NCBI GenBank assembly: GCA_963722815.1
Contig: CAVROM010000009.1
Span: forward strand, 186,001 to 250,000
Reading direction: 5' to 3'
Length of the DNA stretch: 64,000 nt
Origin: DASQFQ01 sp963722815
GTDB lineage: Bacteria > Actinomycetota > Thermoleophilia > Solirubrobacterales > Solirubrobacteraceae
Under the pieces are notes generated by a model, which was not told where the DNA came from, made no database searches, and was given only the letters and a program-made list of their open reading frames with translations. Made by a program: the position numbers and the translations under genes. Positions 23,649 to 32,397 of the stretch are shown here, in pieces. The number at the start of each line of letters is the position of its first letter. Position 1 is the stretch's first letter.

Positions 23649-24971
23649 ATGAGCTACGGGATCGGGATGGTGCGCGAGCAGGCCGCGGGCCTGACCCGCG
23701 ACCAACGCAACGCGTTCCTCGCCAGCTGGCTGGGCTGGGCCATGGACGCCTTCGACTACTTCCTGCTGGTGTTCGTCCTCACCGACGTCGCCAAGGAGTT
23801 CGACACCTCCAAGACGCACGTGGCGGTGGCGACGACGCTGACGCTTGCCGCGCGTCCGCTCGGCGCCGCGTTCTTCGGCTACTGGGCCGACCGCAAGGGC
23901 CGGCGCATCCCGCTGCTGTGCTGCGTCCTCTTCTACTCGACCGTCGGCTTCCTCACCGCGTTCTCGCCCTCGCTGACCGTGCTGCTGATCCTGCGCGCGC
24001 TCTACGGCTTCGGCATGGGCGGCGAGTGGGGCCTCGGCGCGTCGCTGGCGATGGAGAAGATCCCGGTCGAGAAGCGCGGCTTCTTCTCCGGCGTCCTGCA
24101 GCAGGGCTACCCGGTCGGCTACCTGCTGGCGGCGATCGCGTTCTTCATCATCGTCCCGCCCTTCGGCTGGCGTGGGCTGTTCATCGCCGCCGCCGCGCCC
24201 GCGCTGCTCGCGCTGTTCATCCGCATGCGCGTCAAGGAGTCCGAGGCATGGGAGCGGACGCACGAGCGCCAGACCCAGAACCGGGTCGGCTTCCGCGACG
24301 TCTTCCTCCAGCGCGACGTGCTGCGGCGCTTCGTCTACCTCGTCGTGCTGATGGCGGCGTTCAACTTCATGAGCCACGGCACCCAGGACTTCTTCCCGAC
24401 CTTCCTCGAGGACGACTTCGACGCCGGCCACACGACCGTGGTGATCGTCGCGATCATCTACAACTGCGGCGCGCTGCTGGGCGGCATGTACTTCGGTGCG
24501 CTGTCCCAGCGCTTCGGGCGCCGCCGGACGATCATCCTCTGCGCGGCGCTGGCCCTGCCAGTGGTGCCGCTGTTCGCGTTCGCGCCGACGCTGGCGCTGA
24601 TCACGCTCGGCGCGTTCCTGATGCAGATCTTCGTCCAGGGCGCCTGGGGCGTCATCCCCGCCCACCTGTCCGAGCTCTCGCCCGACGAGGTGCGCGGCTT
24701 CTACCCCGGCGTGACCTACCAGCTCGGCAACCTGCTCGCGGCGCTCAACCTGCCGATCCAGACCTCGCTGGCCGAATCGCACTCGGGCGGCTTCGCGCTC
24801 GCCGCGGTAATCGTGCCGACGCTGCTGATCGTGATCCTGCTCACCGCGGTGGGCTCCGAGCGGCACTCCGCGGACTTCGGCTCGGACGACACGAGCGAGG
24901 CGGCGGACCGGGGCGGCGGCCGCTTCCGCCGGACGGCGGAGCGGACCCCGACGGGCTCGCCGTCAGGGTGA
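23649..24971 (+). CDS. MFS transporter (SHS / organic-acid family type)
   Basis: 440 aa, 12 membrane segments. WLGWAMDAFDYFLLVFVLTDVA is the metabolite:proton symporter opening, the loop 2-3 motif is GYWADRKGRR, and LYGFGMGGEWGLGASLAMEKIP is typical of the sialate/lactate/aromatic-acid group. The C-terminal tail (about 415-440) is charged and low in hydrophobicity. Substrate probably a carboxylate (family inference). It lies just after the ars genes but has no sign of arsenic function. It ends with a 9-base convergent overlap with the next gene. Confidence 0.8.
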   Translation: MSYGIGMVREQAAGLTRDQRNAFLASWLGWAMDAFDYFLLVFVLTDVAKEFDTSKTHVAVATTLTLAARPLGAAFFGYWADRKGRRIPLLCCVLFYSTVGFLTAFSPSLTVLLILRALYGFGMGGEWGLGASLAMEKIPVEKRGFFSGVLQQGYPVGYLLAAIAFFIIVPPFGWRGLFIAAAAPALLALFIRMRVKESEAWERTHERQTQNRVGFRDVFLQRDVLRRFVYLVVLMAAFNFMSHGTQDFFPTFLEDDFDAGHTTVVIVAIIYNCGALLGGMYFGALSQRFGRRRTIILCAALALPVVPLFAFAPTLALITLGAFLMQIFVQGAWGVIPAHLSELSPDEVRGFYPGVTYQLGNLLAALNLPIQTSLAESHSGGFALAAVIVPTLLIVILLTAVGSERHSADFGSDDTSEAADRGGGRFRRTAERTPTGSPSG

Positions 24972-26123
24972 CGCGGGCTTCGCCTTCTTGCTGAGCTCCT
25001 TGTACGCGCGCTCGTAGATCCCCTTCTTGACCTTGGCGCCACGCAGCGCCGAGGGCATGTCCCGCATCGCGCCCTCCTGCATGCGGATCGCGCCCTGCGC
25101 CGCCTTGATCCGCGTCTCGATCGCCTTGCGGCCCGCGGCGTCCTCGGCCGGCGCGGCGGCCAGCTCGGCCTCCGCGGCCTTGAGGCGCCCCTCCGCCTCG
25201 GCCTTGCGCGCGGGCGCCTTCTCGAGCGTGCCCTGGAAGGACTCCGTGAAGTTCGTGACCCACTGGTCTTCGTCCCGATTGCCGGCGAACGAAGGGCTGG
25301 CGATGCCCTTGAGGTTCGCCGAGCGCTTGACCCCGCGCGTGAGCTCCATCGCCCCGAGCGAGAACAGGAACGCGTACTTCGGGTTCGCGGCCTCCTTGAT
25401 GTCGCCCTTGATCGCGGTCGTGGCCTCCTTGGCGAGCGTGGCCAGCTCGCGCTTACGGACGGCCTCGGGCGAGCCGGGCGTCTTCGTCTCGAGGTCGACC
25501 GCCTCGGCCTCGAGCTGCTCGCCGCGCCGCTCCACGTAGGCGAGCGCCTGGATATAGCCGGCCTCCCACGTCACCTGGATCGGGCCGCGGCCGATGAAGG
25601 GCGCGTACGGGCGCTTCTCGGCTCCCTGCTCGGTCATCTGCGCGAACGAGCCCGACTCGGCCGCGTGGGCGAGGAACGAGCTCTGAGCCTCGACCGTGTC
25701 GATGCTCATCGCCTCAAACGAGTCGTTGATGAACGGCAGGTAGTCGTCGAGGCGCTTCTCGTGCGCCGCGCGCCCGGCCGCATCGGTCCCCTCGTACAGC
25801 ACGATGGCGCCGAGCTCGGCCCGGGTCAGCGCGACGGGCGACAGCGGCGTGCCGCCCCACTGGCTCGCCGCCCTTATCTCGGGCGCGTACCTCTCCGCGC
25901 CCTTCGTCCCGATCGCCTTCTTGTAGTCCTCGTAGCTGAGCCCCTGACGGGACTTGCGCGTCCGGTAGTCCTTCGACCACGTGTCGCGCGCGAGCATCGC
26001 CACGACCGCGCGGTTGCCGGCGCTGCGCTGGAGCGCGAGCACGCCGGTCGGGGCGGGAGCGCGGCTCGGAGCGGCCGGCGCGGGCGCTGCGGCCTCCAGC
26101 TCCCGTTCGGCATGCTCCGGCAC
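24963..26123 (-). CDS. Putative eCIS-associated effector with GH19-like lysozyme/chitinase domain
   Basis: 386 aa without a signal peptide. Residues 30-47 read ALQRSAGNRAVVAMLARD, the short LQRxAGNxAV block found at the N-terminus of cargo and accessory proteins of extracellular contractile injection systems. Residues about 145-195 match the GH19 core: FLAHAAESGSF (H153, catalytic E156) and GRGPIQVTWEAGY. The C-terminal 120 residues are Ala/Glu/Lys-rich and probably coiled coil. Predicted action: cleavage of peptidoglycan or chitin in a target. No injection-machine genes are in this window. Confidence 0.65.
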   Translation of the reverse strand: MPEHAERELEAAAPAPAAPSRAPAPTGVLALQRSAGNRAVVAMLARDTWSKDYRTRKSRQGLSYEDYKKAIGTKGAERYAPEIRAASQWGGTPLSPVALTRAELGAIVLYEGTDAAGRAAHEKRLDDYLPFINDSFEAMSIDTVEAQSSFLAHAAESGSFAQMTEQGAEKRPYAPFIGRGPIQVTWEAGYIQALAYVERRGEQLEAEAVDLETKTPGSPEAVRKRELATLAKEATTAIKGDIKEAANPKYAFLFSLGAMELTRGVKRSANLKGIASPSFAGNRDEDQWVTNFTESFQGTLEKAPARKAEAEGRLKAAEAELAAAPAEDAAGRKAIETRIKAAQGAIRMQEGAMRDMPSALRGAKVKKGIYERAYKELSKKAKPASP

Positions 26124-26160
26124 CGGCCGACCCTAGCCGGTCCGTGAGAAGCTGAACAGC

Positions 26161-27036
26161 ATGTGCCGGCTCTTCGGGATGAGCGGCGGCGACCACCCCG
26201 TCAGGGCGACGTTCTGGCTGCTCGAGGCGCCCGACAGCCTCGCGCGGCAGAGCCGTCGCGAGCCCGATGGGACCGGGCTCGGCTGGTTCGGCGCCGACGG
26301 GCGCCCGCACATCTCCAAGCAGGCGCTGGCTGCCTACGAGGACCAGGCGTTCGCCCGCCAGGCGCGCGAGCTCGAGTCGACCGTGTTCCTCGCCCACGTC
26401 CGCTACGCGACCACCGGCGGGCTCGACGTCGCCAACACGCACCCGTTCGAGCAGCGCGGCCGGCTGTTCGCCCACAACGGCGTGATCCTCGAGCTCGAGC
26501 GGCTCGAGCGCGAGCTCGGCGACGACCGCGCGCTCGTCACGGGCGACACCGACTCCGAGCGGCTGTTCGCGCTCGTCACGCGCGAGATCGGGCGCCACGG
26601 GGGCGACGTCGGCGCCGGCATCGCCGCGGCCGCCCGCTGGGTCGCGGCGGAGCTCCCGCTGTACGCGATCAACGTGATCCTCGGCACGCCCGAGGGTCTC
26701 TGGGCGCTGCGCTACCCCGACACCCACGAGCTGTGGGTGCTGGAGCGCGGCGCCGGCGGCCCGCGCGGCGACCGCCACCTCGACGCCGCGAGCGCCGCCG
26801 GCACCGTGCGCGTGCGCTCCGAGCCGCTGTCGCGCCACCCGTCGGTGATCGTCGCCAGCGAGCGGATGGACGAGGACCCCGGCTGGCGCCTGCTCGACCC
26901 CGGCGAACTGCTCCACGTCGGGCCGGCGCTGCAGGTCGACTCGTCGATCGTTCTCGACCGCCCGCCGGCGCAGCTGCTCACCCTCGCCGACCTCGATCCG
27001 ACCGCGGCCGCCGCCCAGGCGCCGCCGCCTCACTAG
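26161..27036 (+). CDS. Class II glutamine amidotransferase (EgtC/Dug3-like)
   Basis: 291 aa. It starts MCRLFGMSG, so Cys2 becomes the N-terminal nucleophile after Met removal. FLAHVRYATTGGLDVANTHPF and LFAHNGVILE are the glutamine-pocket motifs, and TGDTDSERLFAL closes the site. It is a stand-alone Ntn glutaminase domain with a C-terminal extension; relatives act as amidohydrolases on gamma-glutamyl compounds (EgtC, Dug3). No ergothioneine genes flank it, so the substrate is open. Confidence 0.85.
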   Translation: MCRLFGMSGGDHPVRATFWLLEAPDSLARQSRREPDGTGLGWFGADGRPHISKQALAAYEDQAFARQARELESTVFLAHVRYATTGGLDVANTHPFEQRGRLFAHNGVILELERLERELGDDRALVTGDTDSERLFALVTREIGRHGGDVGAGIAAAARWVAAELPLYAINVILGTPEGLWALRYPDTHELWVLERGAGGPRGDRHLDAASAAGTVRVRSEPLSRHPSVIVASERMDEDPGWRLLDPGELLHVGPALQVDSSIVLDRPPAQLLTLADLDPTAAAAQAPPPH

Positions 27037-27063
27037 CCGAGGCGCAGCTTGCCGCGCTTGCAG

Positions 27064-27833
27064 TCACGAGGCCGCCGGCGCGCTTGCAGCGGCCGGAGAC
27101 GCGCAGGCGGGTGACGCGCCGGCGCCCCGGAGGATCGCGATCTCGTAGCCGAAGGGCGTGCCGCGCGGGCGCGCGCGGACGTGGAAGACGAACTGCGGGC
27201 CGAGCGGGAACGTGCCATTAAGCGTGCGCTCAGGGCCGATCGTGACCTTGAGCCCGCCGACGCGGACGGTGCCGCCGATCGCCGGCCCGCGGGCGTTCGG
27301 ATCCCTCGGCAGCCCGACGGTGAACGTGTGCGCGCGGGCGCCGCGACCGGGGAAGCGGCGCTTCGCCACGGCGCGGTAGCGGACGACCAGCGGCCGCTCG
27401 TCCGCCCCCTTGGGGAACTTCAGCCGCACGGTGCTCTCGTCCGGGAGACCGCTCGTAGCGCGCGGCTTGGTGAGGTGCGGCGGCGAGGGGGCGGAGAGCG
27501 AGAACGTCGTCGAGGCCGAGCCGCTGCAGGTGGAGTCGGCCGCGGGGTCGTACTGCGTCCACGTCACCGTCGCCGGATAGCTGCCCGGCCGGTCGCCGGT
27601 CACAGTGATCGCCTGCACGTCGCCATCGAAGGACGTGAACGGGTTCGTAGCCAGGTCGTCGGAGAGCGCGGTGAGCCCGGAGCCGGCGCTGAAGCAGGTC
27701 ACGGTGGCCGTCGGGCCGCCCGACGGGAAGCCGGCGCCGATCGTGACCGCATGCGTGGCGAACAGCGGCGCGCCCACGCGAGCGCGAGCGCCGCGGCGAG
27801 CGGGGCCAGGCGCCGGGTGCGGGAGCGGGTCAC
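27064..27833 (-). CDS. Secreted protein of unknown function (frameshifted in the signal peptide)
   Basis: About 255 aa. A GTG at 27833 with AGGAGG upstream gives TRSRTRRLAPLAAALALA, a signal peptide. One indel near 27778 then moves to APLFATHAVTIGAGFPSGG. The mature part is beta-rich: an N-terminal domain with two Cys, and a C-terminal domain with RPLVVRYRAVAKRRF and GPQFVFHVRARPRGTPFGYE. I do not recognise a family. It is divergent from the lactonase-like gene at 27945. Confidence 0.6.
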
Positions 27834-27944
27834 CTCGGCGCGACCCTCCTGGGGCGGCAACCCGATCTGACGTGAATCCGTGACATTCGGCGCTCACGCG
27901 TGTCTCAATGGGAGGAAGCACTTCGACTAGGAGGTTCTGTCCCC

Positions 27945-28949
27945 ATGAAGCGGACACTCATCGCGGTCCTGGCCGTGCTCGCCCTGGCGGTCGGCGCGAC
28001 CGTCGCCTCGGCGCACAAGGGTCACGACGACAAGGGCGGCGCGAAGGCGCGCACGTTCACGCTCAAGCCCGATCCCGCGGGGAATCCCGAGGGCGTCGCG
28101 TTCGACAAGCGCTCGAAGGCGTTCTTCGTCGGCATCACCACCGACGGCGCCATCTACCGCGGCACGCTCGGCAGCGACACCGTCGCGCCCTACATCCAAG
28201 GCGCCACCGGCAAGTCGGCCGTCGGCCTGAAGGTCAAGCGCGGCAAGCTCTACGTCGCGGGCGGCGGCACCGGCTCGATCACCGTCTACGACATCGCCAC
28301 CAAGGCGCAGGTCGCGAAGTTCGAGACCGGTAGCGACGGTTTCCTCAACGACCTGCAGGTGACGCGCAACGGCGACGTCTACGTCACCGACTCGGTCCGC
28401 CAGACGCTCTGGCACGTGACCGGCGAGCAGGTGGCCGCGGGCTCCGGCACGCCGCAGGGGTTGGACGTCAGCGCGATCCCGTACACGACCGGCGAGTTCA
28501 ACCTCAACGGCATCGTGGCCAAGAGCGCCCGCAAGCTCGTGGTGGTCAACTCGGCCGACGGCAAGCTGTACCGGATCAAGCTCGGCCATGACGGCGACTC
28601 GATCGACTCGATCGACGAGATCACCGGCGCGACCGTGCCCGGCGGCGACGGCATGCTGCTGGACAACGGACGCCTCGTCGTCGTCCAGGGCGACCCGGCG
28701 CAGCTCTCGTTCCTGAAGCTGCGCAAGGGCGCCCGCCGGGCGCAGCTCGAGCGCACGCAGACGAGCGCCACGCTCCACGGCCCGTCGACGGTCGACCGGG
28801 CGAAGAAGCTCTACCTCGTGGTGAATGCGGACTTCGCCAACACGCAGCCGACCCGCACCGTGGCGGGCCTGCGGCGCAAGGCGAAGGGCCATGGCCACCA
28901 CGGCCATGGTCACGACGACCACGGCCACCACGGTCACGGCCACAAGTAG
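27945..28949 (+). CDS. Secreted SMP-30/NHL-like beta-propeller protein with His-rich tail
   Basis: 334 aa. ATG at 27945 with AGGAGG upstream; signal peptide KRTLIAVLAVLALAVGATVASA. The body has repeated propeller strands (GNPEGVAFDKRSKAFFVGI, AVGLKVKRGKLYVAGG, GFLNDLQVTRNGDVYVTDS, GMLLDNGRLVVVQGD), resembling SMP-30/gluconolactonase-type six-bladed propellers. The last 20 residues are Gly/His (GHGHHGHGHDDHGHHGHGHK), a likely metal-binding tail outside the cell. Enzyme activity is not established. A strong hairpin follows it. Confidence 0.75.
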   Translation: MKRTLIAVLAVLALAVGATVASAHKGHDDKGGAKARTFTLKPDPAGNPEGVAFDKRSKAFFVGITTDGAIYRGTLGSDTVAPYIQGATGKSAVGLKVKRGKLYVAGGGTGSITVYDIATKAQVAKFETGSDGFLNDLQVTRNGDVYVTDSVRQTLWHVTGEQVAAGSGTPQGLDVSAIPYTTGEFNLNGIVAKSARKLVVVNSADGKLYRIKLGHDGDSIDSIDEITGATVPGGDGMLLDNGRLVVVQGDPAQLSFLKLRKGARRAQLERTQTSATLHGPSTVDRAKKLYLVVNADFANTQPTRTVAGLRRKAKGHGHHGHGHDDHGHHGHGHK

Positions 28950-28958
28950 AACGCGGAA

Positions 28959-28990
28959 ACGCCCCCGCCGCCTCTCGGCGGCGGGGGCGT
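28959..28990. terminator. Bidirectional hairpin terminator
   Basis: ACGCCCCCGCCGCC (28959-28972), loop TCTC, and a perfect 14-base complement (28977-28990). It lies between the convergent ends of the propeller gene and the ABC permease. No T-tract follows, as is common in actinobacteria. Confidence 0.85.
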
Positions 28991-29003
28991 CCCGTTCCTC
29001 CGG

Positions 29004-31529
29004 CTACTCGTACTGGAGCGCTTCCAGCACGTTCAGCCGGGACGCGCGGCGGGCGGGCATGACCGCCGCGCCGACGCCCGCGAGCACCGCGATCAGCGTG
29101 AACACGAACAGCGTGTTCACCGGCAGCGCGAGCGGCAGGTGCCACTTGGCCATCACGATCCAGGCCAGCGTGGTGCCGACGCCGAGCCCGAGCGCGGCGC
29201 CGATCAGCGCCGTGATGATGCTCTCGTGGCGGATCATCTGGCGCGCCTGGCGGCGCGTCATGCCGATCGTCCGCAGCATCCCGATCTCACGCGTGCGCTC
29301 GAACACCGAGAGCACGAGCGTGTTGACCATCCCGAACAGGCTGACGATCACGGAGAACCCGAGCAGGACGTAGAGCATCGACAGCACCTTCGCCATCTCC
29401 TTCGCTTTGTCCGCGGCGTAGCCGCTGCCCGTGTGGAACGTGGCGTCGCCGAACCCTCGACCTGCGCCTTGACGGGCGCGTCGGAGCCGCCGTCGAGGAA
29501 CGTGAGGCTGTTCCTCGGCTGGGGCGCGAGCTGGTCGAACGCCTTCTGGGTCATGCTGACGTCGGCCAGCAGCTCCGCCCGGGGGTTGTGGATTCCGCGC
29601 ACGACGAGCGTGCGCTTGGCGCCCGAGGGCATGGTGACCTGGATCGACTTGCCGATCGTCAGGTGGTGGTCCGTGGCGTAGCCCTTCTTCACGATCGCGC
29701 CGTAGGTCCCGAGCTGCCCGAGCGCGTGCTCGGAGCCCTTGGCCCAGCGGAACTTGTAGAAGTGCGCGATCGTCGTCGGGTCGATGCCGTCGACGGAGCG
29801 CTCCTTGCCGTCGACGATCGCCATGTCGGAGCGCACGTGCGAGGCGCTCTTCACGCCGCTCACCTGCTCCAGGCGGTCGCCCTCGCCGGCGCGGAACGGC
29901 TGGCCGTCCTTGCCGTCGATCACATAGTCGGCGCGGACCTCCTTCTTGATCGCCGAGGTGCCGGACGGCCCCCAGGCTGGACGCGAGCACGGCCACGAGC
30001 GTGACGAGCGTGAGCCCGATCATCAGCGCGGCTGCGGTCGACGCGGTGCGCCCGGGGTTGCGGACGGCATTGGCGCCGGCCAGCTCACCGGCGATGCCTC
30101 TGCGGCGGGCCGGCCAGCCGACGATGCGAGCCAGGGGCGCCACCAGGCGCGGCGCCAGCAGCGCCATGCCGAGGAACAGCCCGAGCACGCCGCCGCCGAG
30201 CAGCCCGGCGGTGGCGACACCGCTGAGCCCACCGGCGAACAGCGCGATCAGCACGGCGCCGAGCGAGGCGCCTGCCACGATCACGCCGGCCTTCGGCGTA
30301 TGTGCGGCGTAGCGGGAGGGTGGGAGGGTCGAGCCCTCACGGACCGCCGCGATCGGCGGCACGCGGGTCGCCCGCTTGGCGGGCAGGATGCTCGCCACCA
30401 GCGTCGTCACGGTGCCGACGAGGATCGAGAGGACGATCGTGCGCGGGGCGATGATCGTCGACGCGTCAGGCAGCTCGAAGCCCAGCGTGGTGAACAGGGC
30501 GACCATGCCCTTGGCGAGGCCGATGCCGACGACCAGGCCGATCAGCGACGCGAGCAGCCCGATGACGAGCCCCTCGGCGATCACCGAGCGCATGACCTGC
30601 TTGCGCGAGGCGCCGAGCGTCCGCAGCGTGGCGAACTCCCGCGTCCGCTGGGCGACCGTGATCGACAGCGTGTTGAAGATCACGAACGCACCGACCAGCA
30701 GCGCGATCGCGCCGAAGCCGAGCAGGAAGTACTTCAGGATCGACATCGAGCTGTCGAGCTCTTGCGCGTCGTCCTTGGCCTGCTTGTCGCTGTCCTTGAC
30801 CTGCAGCGCGCCGGGGACGAGCGGCTGGACGGCCCGCACGAGCTCCTTGGACGACGTGCCCTTGGCGGCCGAGATCGAGATCGGTCGTAGCTGTCCGCGC
30901 GGTGCAGCACCGTCTGCGCGGTCTTCAGGTCCCAGGCCACGATGCTGGCGAACCCGAGCGAGTCGACGTCGCCGTACTTGACGGTGCCGGACAGCTCGTA
31001 GGTGGCCTTCTTGCCGAGCGGACGAGACCTTGATGGCGTCACCGAGCTCGTAGTGCTGCTTGGCGACGGTGCCGGCGTCGACGACGATCTGCTGCGGGCC
31101 CTTGGGCCACGCGCCCGACTTGAGCTTCAGCGGGGTGAACTGGGGGTGCGTGGCGTCGTAGCTGGCGCCCACGCTCTCGCGGGCGACCTTCTTGCCGTCC
31201 TTGCCGATGATGTCGGCGATGTTGGCCTCGTCCGGTGTGACCAGGCCACCGGCCTCGCCGACCTCGGGGAGGTCCTGGACCTGCGCCAGCAGCGCGGCGG
31301 GGACCCTCGCGGACGACCCGGTGGTGGAGTTCTTGACGATCTCCTTGCCGCTGATGACCGCATCGGTCTTCTCGTACGTCGCGGCGAAGAGCCCATCGAA
31401 CGACTTCTGCATCGTGTCGGTGAGGATGTAGGTGCCGCTCACCATCGAGATGCCGATGACGACGGCGAGCGCGGTGAGGAGCGCGCGGACCTTGCGGCCG
31501 GCGAGCCCCTTGAGGGCGACGGCGATCAT
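29004..31529 (-). CDS. FtsX-family ABC transporter permease (four apparent frameshifts)
   Basis: About 845 aa once the frame is followed. N-terminal helix after GLAGRKVRALLTALAVVIGISMVSG, a large extracytoplasmic domain, a first FtsX domain (FGAIALLVGAFVIFNTLSI), a middle helical block, and a second FtsX domain ending VLEALQYE. The frame leaves near 31020 and returns near 30890, then leaves near 29970 and returns near 29455; the alternate frames carry continuous homologous sequence. It is the MacB/LolC-like permease partner of the ATPase at 31526, overlapping it by four bases. It probably exports lipids, peptides or signals. Confidence 0.8.
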   Translation of the reverse strand: MIAVALKGLAGRKVRALLTALAVVIGISMVSGTYILTDTMQKSFDGLFAATYEKTDAVISGKEIVKNSTTGSSARVPAALLAQVQDLPEVGEAGGLVTPDEANIADIIGKDGKKVARESVGASYDATHPQFTPLKLKSGAWPKGPQQIVVDAGTVAKQHYELGDAIKVSSARQEGHLRAVRHRQVRRRRLARVRQHRGLGPEDRADGAAPRGQLRPISISAAKGTSSKELVRAVQPLVPGALQVKDSDKQAKDDAQELDSSMSILKYFLLGFGAIALLVGAFVIFNTLSITVAQRTREFATLRTLGASRKQVMRSVIAEGLVIGLLASLIGLVVGIGLAKGMVALFTTLGFELPDASTIIAPRTIVLSILVGTVTTLVASILPAKRATRVPPIAAVREGSTLPPSRYAAHTPKAGVIVAGASLGAVLIALFAGGLSGVATAGLLGGGVLGLFLGMALLAPRLVAPLARIVGWPARRRGIAGELAGANAVRNPGRTASTAAALMIGLTLVTLVAVLASSLGAVRHLGDQEGGPRRLCDRRQGRPAVPRRRGRPPGAGERREERLARALRHGDRRRQGALRRRHRPDDDRALLQVPLGQGLRARARAARDLRRDREEGLRHGPPPDDRQVDPGHHALGRQAHARRARNPQPPGGAAGRRQHDPEGVRPARAPAEEQPHVPRRRLRRARQGAGRGFGDATFHTGSGYAADKAKEMAKVLSMLYVLLGFSVIVSLFGMVNTLVLSVFERTREIGMLRTIGMTRRQARQMIRHESIITALIGAALGLGVGTTLAWIVMAKWHLPLALPVNTLFVFTLIAVLAGVGAAVMPARRASRLNVLEALQYE

Positions 31530-32296
31530 CGACCGCTCACTGACTCGAGCGTGTCGAGGATCTCGTGGGCCGTCGACGGGCCGAGGTCGCGCACGATGTC
31601 GCCGTCGGCGAGGAACAGCACGCGGTCGGCGATCGCCGCGGCGTGCGCGTCGTGGGTGACCATGACGGTCGTCTGGCCGAGCTCGTCGACCGAGGTGCGC
31701 AGCAGGCCGAGGATCTCGCCGCTGGTGGTCGAGTCGAGGTTGCCCGTCGGCTCGTCGGCGAACATGACGCTGGGCCGGGACACGAGCGCCCGGGCCACGG
31801 CGACGCGCTGCTGCTGGCCGCCGGAGAGCTCCGAGGGCTTGTGCGACAGGCGCTCGGTCAGGCCGACGCTGGCGACGACCTCGTCGAGCCAGGCCTGATC
31901 GGGCTTGCCGCCGGCGAGGCGGGTCGGCAGCACGATGTTCTCGGCCGCCGTGAGCATCGGGAGCAGGTTGAAGAACCGGAAGATGAACCCGATGTGGTCG
32001 CGGCGCAGCTTCGTCAGCTCGTCGTCGCCGAGGTCGCTGATGTCCACTCCGGCGACGGTGACCTCACCGGAGGTGGGCTTGTCGAGGCCGGCGAGGATGT
32101 GCATGAGCGTCGACTTGCCGGACCCTGAAGGGCCCATGACCGCGGTCAGGCGGCCGGCGGCGATGTCGACCGATACGCCGCGGAGGGCGTCGACGGCGGT
32201 CTCGCCCTCGCCGTAGCGGCGGACGACGTCCGTCGCCGTGACGACGGGTGCGGGGATGGCGGGGTGTCCGTTCTGGACCAGGACCTGCGTCTGCAT
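31526..32296 (-). CDS. ABC transporter ATP-binding protein (MacB/LolD type)
   Basis: 256 aa. Walker A GPSGSGKST (55-63), signature LSGGQQQR (157-164), Walker B VMFADEP, D-loop GNLDS and the H-loop His in VTHD. The Q-loop reads FIFRFFNLLP, with Arg107 in place of the expected Gln (FIFQFFNLLP), one base away (CGG for CAG). A GGAG lies upstream of the ATG, and the stop overlaps the FtsX-type permease start, so the two are one exporter. The Arg could be a base error or a real change at a residue that senses ATP and couples to the permease. Confidence 0.85.
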   Translation of the reverse strand: MQTQVLVQNGHPAIPAPVVTATDVVRRYGEGETAVDALRGVSVDIAAGRLTAVMGPSGSGKSTLMHILAGLDKPTSGEVTVAGVDISDLGDDELTKLRRDHIGFIFRFFNLLPMLTAAENIVLPTRLAGGKPDQAWLDEVVASVGLTERLSHKPSELSGGQQQRVAVARALVSRPSVMFADEPTGNLDSTTSGEILGLLRTSVDELGQTTVMVTHDAHAAAIADRVLFLADGDIVRDLGPSTAHEILDTLESVSGR

Positions 32297-32397
32297 GGGA
32301 GCTCCTAGTGGGGGGAGGACCGCGGTCCCAGGCGGGTGGAGCGCCAGACAGGGAGGCTGCTGGGGTGTGGGGGTACCGGAAGGGGTACCGCGGCGGC

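Noticed and set aside
15927..24971. Metal-resistance island as an element integrated at the tRNA
   Set aside because: No integrase is present, and I saw no repeat of the tRNA 3' end on the far side; base composition does not change.
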